From contig NZ_JAWQJT010000003.1 in NCBI RefSeq assembly GCF_033441515.1, forward strand, positions 992,001 to 1,056,000: a stretch of 64,000 nucleotides of DNA. Direction: 5' to 3'. Shown in pieces: positions 37,962 to 49,411 of the stretch (position 1 is its first letter; every line of letters begins with the position of its first letter). Source of the stretch: Amycolatopsis solani. GTDB taxonomy: Bacteria > Actinomycetota > Actinomycetes > Mycobacteriales > Pseudonocardiaceae. Both the position numbers and the translations under genes were made by a program. The notes beneath the pieces are model-generated. The model saw nothing but the letters and a program-made list of their open reading frames with translations. It was not told the DNA's origin and did not search any database.

Positions 37962-38108
37962 GCAGCGGGAGAGCAGAGCCAGTCGTCGGGGCGCGGGGAG
38001 GCAACCTCGCCCGGCCCGAGCCCGGGATGCCGGCAGCGCCTCCCGGCGCCGCCCCGCCCAGGCCGACGATCCCCCACGGCCGCCCGTCCGTTCGCGCCTC
38101 CCACCGCC

Positions 38109-38185
38109 CTGAAGGGGGCCCTGCTGTCATCACACGCACTGAAGGGGACCTTCCTGTCATCACATGCCAGGAACGTCCCCTTCAG
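38109..38185. repeat. A-A-A' intergenic element 3 (CTGAAGGGGAC family)
   Basis: Half-units start at 38109 and 38139, 30 bp apart; the inverted half-unit spans 38164-38185 and pairs with the second with two mismatches. It lies 10 bp from the hsaB stop codon and probably ends the hsa transcript. Confidence 0.78.
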
Positions 38186-38195
38186 GAAGCCGGGA

Positions 38196-41651
<3,456 letters not shown>

Positions 41652-41685
41652 GCGCAGTCCTCTCTCGCGTTCACTGCGCCCAAGA

Positions 41686-43284
41686 CTAGAACACGTTCTC
41701 GTTTTTGTCGAGAACACCCTGGGCCAGTGCGCTGTTGATCCCCGCCCTGCGGCCGGAAAACACGCAGTCGGCCAGGGACAGACCGCTCACGTAGGACCTG
41801 GAACAGATTCCCACGGCGGTGCGGCCGGCGGCGTACAGACCCGGGATCGCCGCGCCCGCCGCGCCGCGCACCGCGCCGGTGTCCTCGTCGACGACCAGGC
41901 CGCCGAGGGTCAGCATCGGCGTCGGGTAGCCGAGGTTCGGCCGCACCGAGATGTCGATGAGCGAGTACGGCGGGGTGTCCAGGCGCCGCGTGAACTCGGC
42001 CGGCTTGCCCATCGGGTCACGGTCGCCGTGGTAGGCCTCGACGCTCGCGCGCAGCCCCTGCGGATCGACGCCGGCCTTGCGCGCCACCTCTTCCACCGTC
42101 GCGCCGGTCACGCGGCCACGCCGCAGCAGGTACCGCAGCTGAAGACCCTGGAACCACTGGCTTTGCGCCTTCGTGTCCCGCCGCGCCTCGGCCACGATCG
42201 GCGCGTCGACCAGCAGCCAGCCCCGCCCCCCGTGTTCCTCGATGAGCTTCTCGCCGACCGCGGCGCCGTACCGGGACTCGTCGATGACCCGGCCACCCGC
42301 GGCGTCGACGACGATCCCGCCGAGGAACGCGCTGGGCGGCGTGATGAACCGCCACGCGGAGATGCGGCCGAGCTCGCCGGTCACGCCCCCGGCCTCGGCG
42401 CCGAGGCGGATGCCCGAGCCGTCGTCGGCGGACGTGCCGAGCGGCAGGCCGCCGCGGTAGCGCGGCGCGTGCTCGCGCACCAGCTCGCGGTTCGCGATGA
42501 ATCCTCCCGCGGCGAGCACGACCCCGCGCCGGGCGGAAATCCGCAGCTCACGGCCGTGCGCGCGTTCGATCTGTTCGACCCGCCGGTGCAGCGACTTGCG
42601 CAGAGACGGCATATAGATGCCGGGCTTCGCGGCGTACCGCGCGAGCCGCCGATGCCGCGCCCGGGCGCTGGCGGGCGCGTCGCGCAGGGTCTCGGTGACG
42701 AGCCCGGTGACCCGGCCGTCCACGCTGATCAAGCTGCGGGCCCGGGTCTGGGTCAGCACCCGGATCCCCCGCTCGCGCACGGCCTCCCCGAGGCGGGCCA
42801 TCAGCAGCTTTCCCGAGGTCCCGGGCCCCTTGACGCGGTGCCCGCGCGGGGCCGGTTTCGCCGCGTCGCGGAAGCCGCCGGCGGCTTCGCTGCCGGAGTA
42901 GTACAGGTAGTGGGCGTCGCTCGGGTAGGACGTCTTGTACGGGCAGAGGCTGCCTTCGAACGGCACGCCGTTGCCCTCCAGCCAGGTGATCATCTCGCGG
43001 CTGCCCGCACAGAACCGCCGCAGCGTCTCCTCGGCGACGACGTCCCCGGTCTCGAGCCGCAGGTAGGCGTACATCGCGTCGACGGAGTCGTCGACACCCG
43101 CGTCGAGCTGCTGGGCGGTGCCACCGCCCGCGTAGACCACGCCTCCGCTGACCGCGCTGGCCCCACCGCCGTCGAACCGTTCGACGATGATGACGTCGGC
43201 GCCCGCGTCGGCCGCTTCGAGGGCGGCGCAGGCGCCGGCCGCCCCGAACCCCACGATGACCACGTCCGCGACGAGTTCGTCCAT
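41686..43284 (-). CDS. kst4D: FAD steroid dehydrogenase, delta4-(5alpha)-ketosteroid dehydrogenase type
   Basis: The 532-residue flavoprotein belongs to the fumarate reductase/KstD superfamily. The FAD site is VVIVGFGAAGACAALEAADAGADVIIVERFDGGGASAVSGGVVYAGGGT, whose second half is the form seen in delta4-(5alpha)-KstD (Kst4D) and not in classical KstD. The end SRSYVSGLSLADCVFSGRRAG also differs from KstD. It would desaturate 5alpha-3-ketosteroids at C4-C5. ATG 43284 has GGGTGG upstream. Its last five codons and stop are part of the KstR-type site of hsaA. Assignment to Kst4D is by resemblance only. Confidence 0.75.
   Translation of the reverse strand: MDELVADVVIVGFGAAGACAALEAADAGADVIIVERFDGGGASAVSGGVVYAGGGTAQQLDAGVDDSVDAMYAYLRLETGDVVAEETLRRFCAGSREMITWLEGNGVPFEGSLCPYKTSYPSDAHYLYYSGSEAAGGFRDAAKPAPRGHRVKGPGTSGKLLMARLGEAVRERGIRVLTQTRARSLISVDGRVTGLVTETLRDAPASARARHRRLARYAAKPGIYMPSLRKSLHRRVEQIERAHGRELRISARRGVVLAAGGFIANRELVREHAPRYRGGLPLGTSADDGSGIRLGAEAGGVTGELGRISAWRFITPPSAFLGGIVVDAAGGRVIDESRYGAAVGEKLIEEHGGRGWLLVDAPIVAEARRDTKAQSQWFQGLQLRYLLRRGRVTGATVEEVARKAGVDPQGLRASVEAYHGDRDPMGKPAEFTRRLDTPPYSLIDISVRPNLGYPTPMLTLGGLVVDEDTGAVRGAAGAAIPGLYAAGRTAVGICSRSYVSGLSLADCVFSGRRAGINSALAQGVLDKNENVF
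41687..41700. promoter_or_regulatory. KstR-type operator for the hsaADCB operon
   Basis: TAGAACACGTTCTC matches the KstR palindrome with one change. The site contains the stop codon and last codons of the kst4D-like gene, 36 bp upstream of the hsaA start. Confidence 0.78.
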
Positions 43285-43301
43285 GGTCACCACCCTAGAA
43301 C

Positions 43302-43315
43302 TGGAACACGTTCTC
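43302..43315. promoter_or_regulatory. KstR-type operator between kst4D and kstD
   Basis: TGGAACACGTTCTC lies in the 99-bp divergent gap and is preceded by a half-site CTAGAAC at 43295. It could control both the kst4D-like gene and the kstD-kshA-kshB operon. Confidence 0.76.
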
Positions 43316-43383
43316 GTCTATGGTTGCCGAAGCGGCTCCCAACTGGGTAATCATTTCGTGCAACACGTTGCAAGTGAGGTGGC

Positions 43384-45048
43384 ATGACGGAGCAGTTCGA
43401 CGTTGTCGTGGTCGGCAGTGGCGCCGCCGGGATGACCGCCGCGCTGGCCGCGGCGAAAGCCGGTCTGAGCGTCGTCGTCCTCGAAAAAGCGGCCTGCTTC
43501 GGCGGCTCGACCGCCCGTTCCGGCGGCGGGGTCTGGCTGCCGGGCAACCACGCGCTGCGTGCCGCGGGGATCGACGAACCCCCCGAACGGGCGCGCGAGT
43601 ACCTGGCCTCGATCGTCGGCGACGTCGTCCCGGCCGTCCGGCGCGACACGTTCCTCGACCACGGGCCCGAGGTGCTGAAGTTCGTGTGCGACCACACGCC
43701 GCTGAAGTTCCGGTGGGTCCGCGACTACAGCGATTACCACCCCGAAGCCCCCGGCGGGCGGCCCGGCGGGCGCTCGGTCGAGCCGATGGCCTTCGACGGC
43801 ACCCTGCTCGGCGCCGAGCTGGCCCACCTCGAACCGCCGTACAGCGCTCCTCCGCTCGGCGTGCCGATCACCCAGGCCGATTACCGCTGGCTGAGCCTCC
43901 TCGCGCGGCACCCGCGCGGGAGCGTCCGGCTGCTGTCGCTGGGCCGGCAGTGGATCGCCGGGAAGCTCCGCGGGCAACGGCTGCTGAGCATGGGGCAAGC
44001 GCTTGCGGCCGGCCTGCGGGTGGGCCTGACCAATGCGGGCGTCGACGTCCGGCTCAACACGCCCTTGGTCGACCTGCGCGTCGAAGACGACCGCGTCACC
44101 GGCGTCGTCACCCCGGACGGCGTCGTCGGGGCCCGGCGCGGGGTGATCCTCGCCAGCGGCGGGTTCGAGCAGAACCTCGAAATGCGCGAGAAGTACCAGC
44201 GCGCGCCGATCGGCATCGACTGGACCGTCGGCGCGGCCGCCAACACCGGTGACGGCATCACCGCCGGCATCCAGCTCGGCGCCGCGCTCGACCTGATGGA
44301 CGACGCCTGGTGGGGGCCGACACTACCGCTCACCGGCGGCCCGTGGTTCGCGCTGGCCGAGCGGTCGCGGCCGCGCAGCATCATGGTCGACGCGCGCGGC
44401 GAGCGGTTCGTCAACGAGTCGGCGCCCTACGTCGAGGCCGTGCACGCGATGTACGGCGAAGGCGATGGGCCCGGCGAGCACATCCCGACCTGGCTGGTGT
44501 TCGACCAGCGCTACAAGGACCGGTACATGTTCACCGGCGTCGGGCCGCGCCAGCCGCTGCCGGGCCGCTGGTTCAAGGCCGGCATCGCGGTCAAGTCCGG
44601 CTCCTTGCGGGGCCTGGCCGCGAAGATGGACGTCCCGCCGGACGGCCTCGAAGCCACGGTGACCCGCTTCAACGGCTTCGCCCGCACCGGCGTCGACGAA
44701 GACTTCCGGCGCGGGGTCAGCAAGTACGACCACTACTACGGCGATCCGCGCAACAAACCCAACCCCAGCCTCGGCCCGCTCGACAAAGCGCCGTACTACG
44801 CGGTCAAGATCGTGCCGGGCGACCTGGGCACCAAGGGCGGGCTGCGCACCGACGAACAGGCACGCGTGCTGCGCGAGGACGGCTCGGTGGTGCCCGGGCT
44901 GTCCGCCGCGGGCAACGTCAGCGCGGCCGTGATGGGGCGGACCTACGCCGGGCCGGGCGCGACCATCGGGCCGGCCATGGTGTTCGGCTACCTTGCGGCG
45001 ACGCGGCTGGCGAACGAAGATCAGGGCACCACGGGAGGCGAGCGATGA
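43384..45048 (+). CDS. kstD: 3-Ketosteroid delta1-dehydrogenase KstD
   Basis: The 554-residue FAD enzyme would introduce the C1-C2 double bond in ring A; with KshAB this opens ring B. The FAD-binding start FDVVVVGSGAAGMTAALAAAKAGLSVVVLEKAACFGGSTARSGGGVW is typical of KstD1. Further KstD marks are RDYSDYHPEAPGG, with the active-site Tyr region, VGAAANTGDGI, NESAPYVEAVH and the closing GDLGTKGG and TYAGPGATIGPAMVFGYLA. ATG 43384 follows GAGGTGGC. It overlaps kshA by ATGA. Confidence 0.95.
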   Translation: MTEQFDVVVVGSGAAGMTAALAAAKAGLSVVVLEKAACFGGSTARSGGGVWLPGNHALRAAGIDEPPERAREYLASIVGDVVPAVRRDTFLDHGPEVLKFVCDHTPLKFRWVRDYSDYHPEAPGGRPGGRSVEPMAFDGTLLGAELAHLEPPYSAPPLGVPITQADYRWLSLLARHPRGSVRLLSLGRQWIAGKLRGQRLLSMGQALAAGLRVGLTNAGVDVRLNTPLVDLRVEDDRVTGVVTPDGVVGARRGVILASGGFEQNLEMREKYQRAPIGIDWTVGAAANTGDGITAGIQLGAALDLMDDAWWGPTLPLTGGPWFALAERSRPRSIMVDARGERFVNESAPYVEAVHAMYGEGDGPGEHIPTWLVFDQRYKDRYMFTGVGPRQPLPGRWFKAGIAVKSGSLRGLAAKMDVPPDGLEATVTRFNGFARTGVDEDFRRGVSKYDHYYGDPRNKPNPSLGPLDKAPYYAVKIVPGDLGTKGGLRTDEQARVLREDGSVVPGLSAAGNVSAAVMGRTYAGPGATIGPAMVFGYLAATRLANEDQGTTGGER

Positions 45049-46181
45049 CGCAGGAGTCCGTACGCACGATCTACGCCGGTGAGCCGCCGACCCGGTTCGC
45101 CCGCGGCTGGCACTGCCTCGGCCTGGCCGAGCGGTTCCGCGACGGGAAACCCCACGCGGTCACGGCGTTCGGCACGAAGCTCGTCGTGTTCGCCGACTCC
45201 CACGGGGAGCTGAACGTCCTCGACGGCTACTGCCGGCACATGGGCGGCGACCTCACCCAGGGCAGCGTCAAGGGCGACGAGGTCGCGTGCCCGTTCCACG
45301 ACTGGCGCTGGAACGGCAAGGGCAAGTGCGTCTCGATCCCCTACGCCAAGCGGGTTCCGCTGCGCGCGCGGACGCGGTCGTGGACGGCGTCCGTGCAGAA
45401 CGGCCAGCTCATGGTGTGGCACGACCCGGAGGGCAACCCGCCGCCGGAAGAGCTGGCCATCCCGGAGATCGAAGCCGCGGACAGTCCCGAGTGGAGCAAC
45501 TGGACGTGGGACTCGATCTTCATCGACGGCTCCAACTGCCGCGAGATCATCGACAACGTCGTGGACATGGCGCATTTTTTCTATATTCATTATGCCTACC
45601 CGACGTACTTCAAGAACGTCTTCGAAGGCCACATCGCCACGCAGTACCTCAACACCAAGGGCCGCCCGGACATGGGCATGGCTTCGAACTACGGCGGCGA
45701 GGACAACCTGCTGCGCTCGGAGGCGTCGTACTTCGGGCCGTCCTACATGATCAACAAGCTGGTGAACTCGTTCCAGGGCTACGAAATCGAGAGCGTGCTC
45801 ATCAACTGCCACTACCCCGTCACGCCGACGTCGTTCGTGCTGCAGTACGGCATGAAGGTCAAGAAGCAGCACGGGCTCACCGACGAGCACGCGGACAAGA
45901 TCGCGGCGAAGCTGGCCAAGGGCATCGGCGCCGGATTCCTGCAGGACGTCGAGATCTGGAAGCACAAGACGCAGATCGACAACCCGCTGCTGTGCGAAGA
46001 GGACGGTCCGGTCTACCAGCTTCGCCGCTGGTACCAGCAGTTCTACGTCGACGCGGCCGACGTCACCGAAGACATGACCCGGCGCTTCGAGTTCGAAGTG
46101 GACACTTCGAAGGCGAACGAGGCGTGGGCGGCCGAGGTGGCGGAGAACCTGGCGCGCCAGAGGACCGAGGCGGAAGTGTGA
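45045..46181 (+). CDS. kshA: 3-Ketosteroid 9alpha-hydroxylase oxygenase KshA
   Basis: The 378-residue Rieske oxygenase would hydroxylate C9 of androstadienedione. The Rieske cluster ligands are Cys63/His65 (YCRHMGGDL) and Cys82/His85 (CPFHDWRW). The mononuclear iron ligands are His177, His182 and Asp301 (NVVDMAHFFYIHYAY; FLQDVEIW), matching known KshA. A short A/T-rich patch encodes the codons around the two His ligands. GGGAGG precedes ATG 45045, which overlaps the kstD stop. The small Cys-rich gene and kshB-like reductase follow with overlaps. Confidence 0.95.
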   Translation: MTQESVRTIYAGEPPTRFARGWHCLGLAERFRDGKPHAVTAFGTKLVVFADSHGELNVLDGYCRHMGGDLTQGSVKGDEVACPFHDWRWNGKGKCVSIPYAKRVPLRARTRSWTASVQNGQLMVWHDPEGNPPPEELAIPEIEAADSPEWSNWTWDSIFIDGSNCREIIDNVVDMAHFFYIHYAYPTYFKNVFEGHIATQYLNTKGRPDMGMASNYGGEDNLLRSEASYFGPSYMINKLVNSFQGYEIESVLINCHYPVTPTSFVLQYGMKVKKQHGLTDEHADKIAAKLAKGIGAGFLQDVEIWKHKTQIDNPLLCEEDGPVYQLRRWYQQFYVDAADVTEDMTRRFEFEVDTSKANEAWAAEVAENLARQRTEAEV

Positions 46182-46435
46182 CGACCGCCGAGCAGACCGA
46201 GTTCCTCTCGGGCGGGCTGCGGCCCCACGAATGCCGCAGCTGCGGGACGTGCGTGCTGGTGAAGAAGAACAGCATCCAGCACACGAGCATCCAGTGGACG
46301 TCCCGGCCCGCCGAGACGTGCCCGGTGTTTGCCGACGCGGACGGCCCGTCGGCGTTGCTCGACACCTGCCCGAAACTGGCCGACAGCATCGGCGACGCCG
46401 TGCGCGACGGCACGCTGGCGGTGGCCGATGGCTGA
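46178..46435 (+). CDS. Small five-Cys protein between kshA and kshB
   Basis: The 85-residue protein starts at GTG 46178, overlapping the kshA stop, and its own end overlaps the kshB-like gene. It has C19-x2-C22-x2-C25 (ECRSCGTC), then HTSIQWT, Cys48 (ETCPVF) and Cys64 (DTCPKL). The pattern suggests an Fe-S or zinc site, but it does not fit a plain 2Fe-2S, 3Fe-4S or 4Fe-4S ferredoxin. Tight coupling between the two hydroxylase genes suggests an accessory factor or electron carrier of KshAB. No function is known to me. Confidence 0.8.
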   Translation: MTTAEQTEFLSGGLRPHECRSCGTCVLVKKNSIQHTSIQWTSRPAETCPVFADADGPSALLDTCPKLADSIGDAVRDGTLAVADG

Positions 46436-47459
46436 GCGGGTCTACACGCTGACCGTCGCCGACGTCGTCGTGGAGACGCCGGACGCGCGGTCGGTGGTCT
46501 TCGAGATCCCGCCCGAGCACGCCGCGGCGTTTTCCTACACGGCCGGGCAGTTCCTGACGCTGAAGATCCCCAGCGACCGGACCGGTTCGGTGGCGCGGTG
46601 CTACTCGCTGTCGAGCGCGCCGCACGAGAACCGCGTGCAGGTGACGGTCAAGCGCACCGACGGCGGGTACGGGTCGGGCTGGGTCTGTTCCGCGCTGGAA
46701 CCCGGGATGCGGGTCGACGTACTGGCGCCGGCCGGCGTGTTCTGCCCGGCGTCGGTCGACGAGGACTTCCTGCTTTTCGCCGGCGGGAGCGGGATCACGC
46801 CGGTGATGGCGATCCTGAAAACGGCGCTGGAGACCGGGTCCGGGCGGGTCGTGCTGGTCTACGCGAACCGGGACGAGCATTCGGTGATCTTCGCGGGCGA
46901 ACTGGCGTCGCTGGCGAAGCGCCACGGCGACCGGCTGGTCGTCGTGCACTGGCTGGAGAGCGTCCAGGGCCTGCCGGACGTCTCGCAGCTGCGCGGGCTG
47001 GCGTCGGCGTACACGTCCCACGAGGCTTTCGTGTGCGGGCCGGCGCCGTTCATGGCGGCCGTGCGCGAGGCGCTCGGGCAGCTCGGGGTGCCCCGGGACC
47101 GGGTGCACGTAGAGAAGTTCACGTCGCTGACGGGGAACCCGTTCGAAGACGTCGTCGTGGAGGAGGCCCCGGAGTCGGACGCGGCACCGGCGTCGCTGAC
47201 GGTTTCGCTGGACGGTTCGACGCGGACGATGTCCTGGCCGCGGCAGCGCAAGCTCCTCGATCGGCTGCTGGACGAAGGCATGGACGCGCCCTACTCGTGC
47301 CGCGAGGGACAATGCAGTGCGTGCGCGTGCCGGGTCGTCTCGGGCGAGGTGAAGATGCTGCACAACGAGGTCCTCGACGCCGAGGACATGGCGGACGGCA
47401 TCGTGCTGGCCTGCCAGTCGCTCCCGGTCACCGACGACGTCTCGATCAGCTACGAATAG
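46428..47459 (+). CDS. kshB: KshB-type reductase (FNR fold with C-terminal 2Fe-2S)
   Basis: The 343-residue reductase would pass electrons from NADH to KshA. The order is an FAD domain (RCYSLSSAP), an NAD domain (LFAGGSGITPVMAIL; VCGPAPFM) and a plant-type 2Fe-2S ferredoxin domain (SCREGQCSACACRVVSGEVKML, then Cys in LACQSLPV). Length and layout match KshB. ATG 46428 lies inside the end of the small Cys-rich gene. In M. tuberculosis kshB is next to hsaA; here it is next to kshA. Confidence 0.9.
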   Translation: MAERVYTLTVADVVVETPDARSVVFEIPPEHAAAFSYTAGQFLTLKIPSDRTGSVARCYSLSSAPHENRVQVTVKRTDGGYGSGWVCSALEPGMRVDVLAPAGVFCPASVDEDFLLFAGGSGITPVMAILKTALETGSGRVVLVYANRDEHSVIFAGELASLAKRHGDRLVVVHWLESVQGLPDVSQLRGLASAYTSHEAFVCGPAPFMAAVREALGQLGVPRDRVHVEKFTSLTGNPFEDVVVEEAPESDAAPASLTVSLDGSTRTMSWPRQRKLLDRLLDEGMDAPYSCREGQCSACACRVVSGEVKMLHNEVLDAEDMADGIVLACQSLPVTDDVSISYE

Positions 47460-47467
47460 GAGCCCGC

Positions 47468-48313
47468 GTGCCCATCAACCCCGACGTCGCGATCGGCGCC
47501 GAGATCGGCGAGGTGAGCTTCGCCTGGACGTCGTCGGACGTGCTGCTGTACCACCTGGCGCTGGGCGCGGGACCGGACGAACTGCGCTACACCTACGAGC
47601 GGGACCTGGTCGTGCTGCCGACGTTCGCGACGGTCGCGGCCAACCTGCGCGTGTTCGACCCGCCGGCGGTGTCGTTCCCCGGCGTGGAGATCGATCTGGC
47701 GAAGGTGCTGCACGGCAAGCAGGAGATCACCCTGCACGGGCCGATCCCGGCGTCCGGGAAAGCCGTGGCCCGCTCGCGGGTCGCGGACGTCTACGACAAG
47801 GGCAAGGCGGCGGTGGTCGTCCAGGAGGTCGCGGTGACCTCGTCCGACGGGAATCCGTTGTGGACGGCCCGGTCGAGCATCTTCGCCCGCGGTGAGGGCG
47901 GGTTCGGCGGCTCGCGGGGCCCGTCGGACCGCGTCGAATGGCCTACGCGTTCACCCGATGTCGTGCTGGAGACGCCGACGCTGCCGCAGCAGGCGCTGCT
48001 GTACCGGCTGTGCGGCGACCGCAACCCGCTGCACGCGGACCCCGAGTTCGCCCGGGCGGCGGGCTTCGACCGGCCGATCCTGCACGGGCTGTGCACGTAC
48101 GGGATCGTCGCGCGGGTGCTGGTCGACGAGTTCCTGGACGGCGACCCGGCCCGCGTGGCGTCGTTCGCGGCGAAGTTCGCCGGGGTGGTCTTCCCCGGCG
48201 AGACGCTGCGGATCCGGGTCTGGCGCGAGGACGGCCGCCTGCTGGTGACGACGTCGGCGGCCGACCGCGACGACGCCCCGGTGCTGGCGGACACGGTGCT
48301 GTCCACGCTCTGA
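47468..48313 (+). CDS. hsd4B: MaoC-like enoyl-CoA hydratase, Hsd4B/Rv3538 type
   Basis: The 281-residue double hot-dog protein would hydrate a steroid enoyl-CoA during side-chain degradation. The hydratase-2 signature lies in the second half: YRLCGDRNPLHADPEFARAAGFDRPILHG, with the catalytic Asp and His. The N-terminal half is the non-catalytic hot-dog that binds a bulky acyl chain. GTG 47468 has AGGAG about 6 bases upstream. The order kstD then MaoC parallels Rv3537/Rv3538, with the ksh genes inserted between. Confidence 0.88.
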   Translation: MPINPDVAIGAEIGEVSFAWTSSDVLLYHLALGAGPDELRYTYERDLVVLPTFATVAANLRVFDPPAVSFPGVEIDLAKVLHGKQEITLHGPIPASGKAVARSRVADVYDKGKAAVVVQEVAVTSSDGNPLWTARSSIFARGEGGFGGSRGPSDRVEWPTRSPDVVLETPTLPQQALLYRLCGDRNPLHADPEFARAAGFDRPILHGLCTYGIVARVLVDEFLDGDPARVASFAAKFAGVVFPGETLRIRVWREDGRLLVTTSAADRDDAPVLADTVLSTL

Positions 48314-48370
48314 ACCCCCGCCCGCGCGCCCGCTACCGTGGAGGGGAGCGACTCGGGAGGACGGAACGCG

Positions 48371-48823
48371 ATGCCGGAATACTTCGTGGTGCGGGGAACG
48401 GTCGAATCGGGCGACAAGCGCGGCCGTGAGCTGGGCTTTCCCACGGCCAACATCGCCCTGCGCGACCAGGACGGCTCCCTCGGCGACGGCGTCTGGGCAG
48501 GCTGGGCCGGCCGCGCCGACGGCACCCGCATCCCAGCCGCGATCTCGGTCGGCCGCCGCCCGACGTACTACGGCGCGGACGGCTACCGCCTGCTGGAGGC
48601 CCACCTGCTGGACTTCACCGGCGACCTCTACGACGAGACGCTGGTCGTCTGGCTCGGCTCGCACCTGCGCGACCAGGAGAAGTACTCCTCCGCGGAGGAC
48701 CTGATCACGGCGTTGAAGAACGACATCGCGACGGCGACCCAGTGGACCCTGGAGCACCCGGCCGCGGGGCTGCCCGAACCGGGCGAAAGCCCCCTCGGTG
48801 AGGTCCGCCGCCTCACGACCTGA
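48371..48823 (+). CDS. Stand-alone riboflavin kinase (flavokinase) domain protein
   Basis: The 150-residue protein corresponds to the riboflavin kinase half of bifunctional RibF: RGTVESGDKRGRELGFPTANI with the G-x-PTAN nucleotide/Mg motif, then ISVGRRPTYYG and EAHLLDFTGDLYDE. The FMN adenylyltransferase half is missing. It would make FMN from riboflavin and ATP. GGGAGGACGG precedes ATG 48371. It lies 57 nt after the steroid MaoC gene, an operon with several flavoenzymes, so extra FMN supply is a reasonable guess. A TGAATGACTCATTCC hairpin follows. Confidence 0.82.
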   Translation: MPEYFVVRGTVESGDKRGRELGFPTANIALRDQDGSLGDGVWAGWAGRADGTRIPAAISVGRRPTYYGADGYRLLEAHLLDFTGDLYDETLVVWLGSHLRDQEKYSSAEDLITALKNDIATATQWTLEHPAAGLPEPGESPLGEVRRLTT

Positions 48824-49409
48824 GCGGGCCGGCCTGGTGACGTGAATGACTCATTCCTGTCGTCTGACGACAGGAATGAGTCATTCACTACGTTCGGGCG
48901 GGGCACGGGCGGCGCGGGGCGCGGGCGGCGCAAGGCGAGCGGGCAGCGCAAGACGCGGGCCGCGGGCCGCGGGCCGCGGGTAGTGCAAGGCGCGGGCCGC
49001 GGGCAGCGCGGGGCCCGAGGGCACGGGGCACGGGCAGCGCGGGGGCCCGGGGCCCCGGGACGCGAGCGGCGCAAGGCGAGCGGGCAGCGCAAGACGCGGG
49101 CCGCGGGCAGCGCGAGGCCCGGGGCGCGGGCAGCGCGGGGCGCAGGCAGCGCAAGGCGAGCGGGCAGCTGCAAGAGGCGGGCCGCGGGCAGCGCGAGGAG
49201 CGGGGCCCGGGCAGCGGGGCGCAGGCAGCGCGAGGCGCGGGCGACGCCAGGCGCAGGGCGCGAGGCGCAGGGCGCGAGGCGCAGGCAGCGCAAGGCGAGC
49301 GGGCAGCTGCAAGAGGCGGGCCGGGGGGCAGCGCGAGGAGCGGGGCCCAGGCAGCGCGGGGCGCAGGCAGCGCGAGGTGCGGGCGACGCCAGGCGCAGGG
49401 CGCGAGGCG
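48824..49409. other. Non-coding G-rich repeat region
   Basis: No gene is credible here: all reading frames are low-complexity. It contains one TGAATGACTCATTCC hairpin at its left edge and a G-rich tandem repeat tract (48899-49411) that ends at the stop of the convergent DUF5134 gene. Confidence 0.75.
48842..48888. repeat. TGAATGACTCATTCC hairpin, copy 2
   Basis: Perfect 23-bp arms GTGAATGACTCATTCCTGTC-GTC (48842-48864) and complement (48866-48888) around a single T. It lies 18 bp after the riboflavin kinase gene. Confidence 0.82.
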
Positions 49410-49411
49410 TC
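48899..49411. repeat. G-rich tandem repeat tract with 139-bp duplication
   Basis: The tract is built from words such as GGCGCAGGCAGCGCGAGGC and GGCGAGCGGGCAGC. A long unit starting GCAGGCAGCGCAAGGCG occurs at 49142 and 49281, 139 bp apart, with few differences. A shorter related pair lies at about 48928 and 49068. The plus strand is strongly G over C. Confidence 0.75.

Larger units (their letters stand above)
37773..38195. other. Intergenic region with two A-A-A' repeats
   Basis: No gene is seen. The region is the 5' side of the alpha/beta gene and the 3' side of hsaB, so it must contain a promoter that cannot be pointed out. The two repeat elements at 37885 and 38109 take up much of it. Confidence 0.7.
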
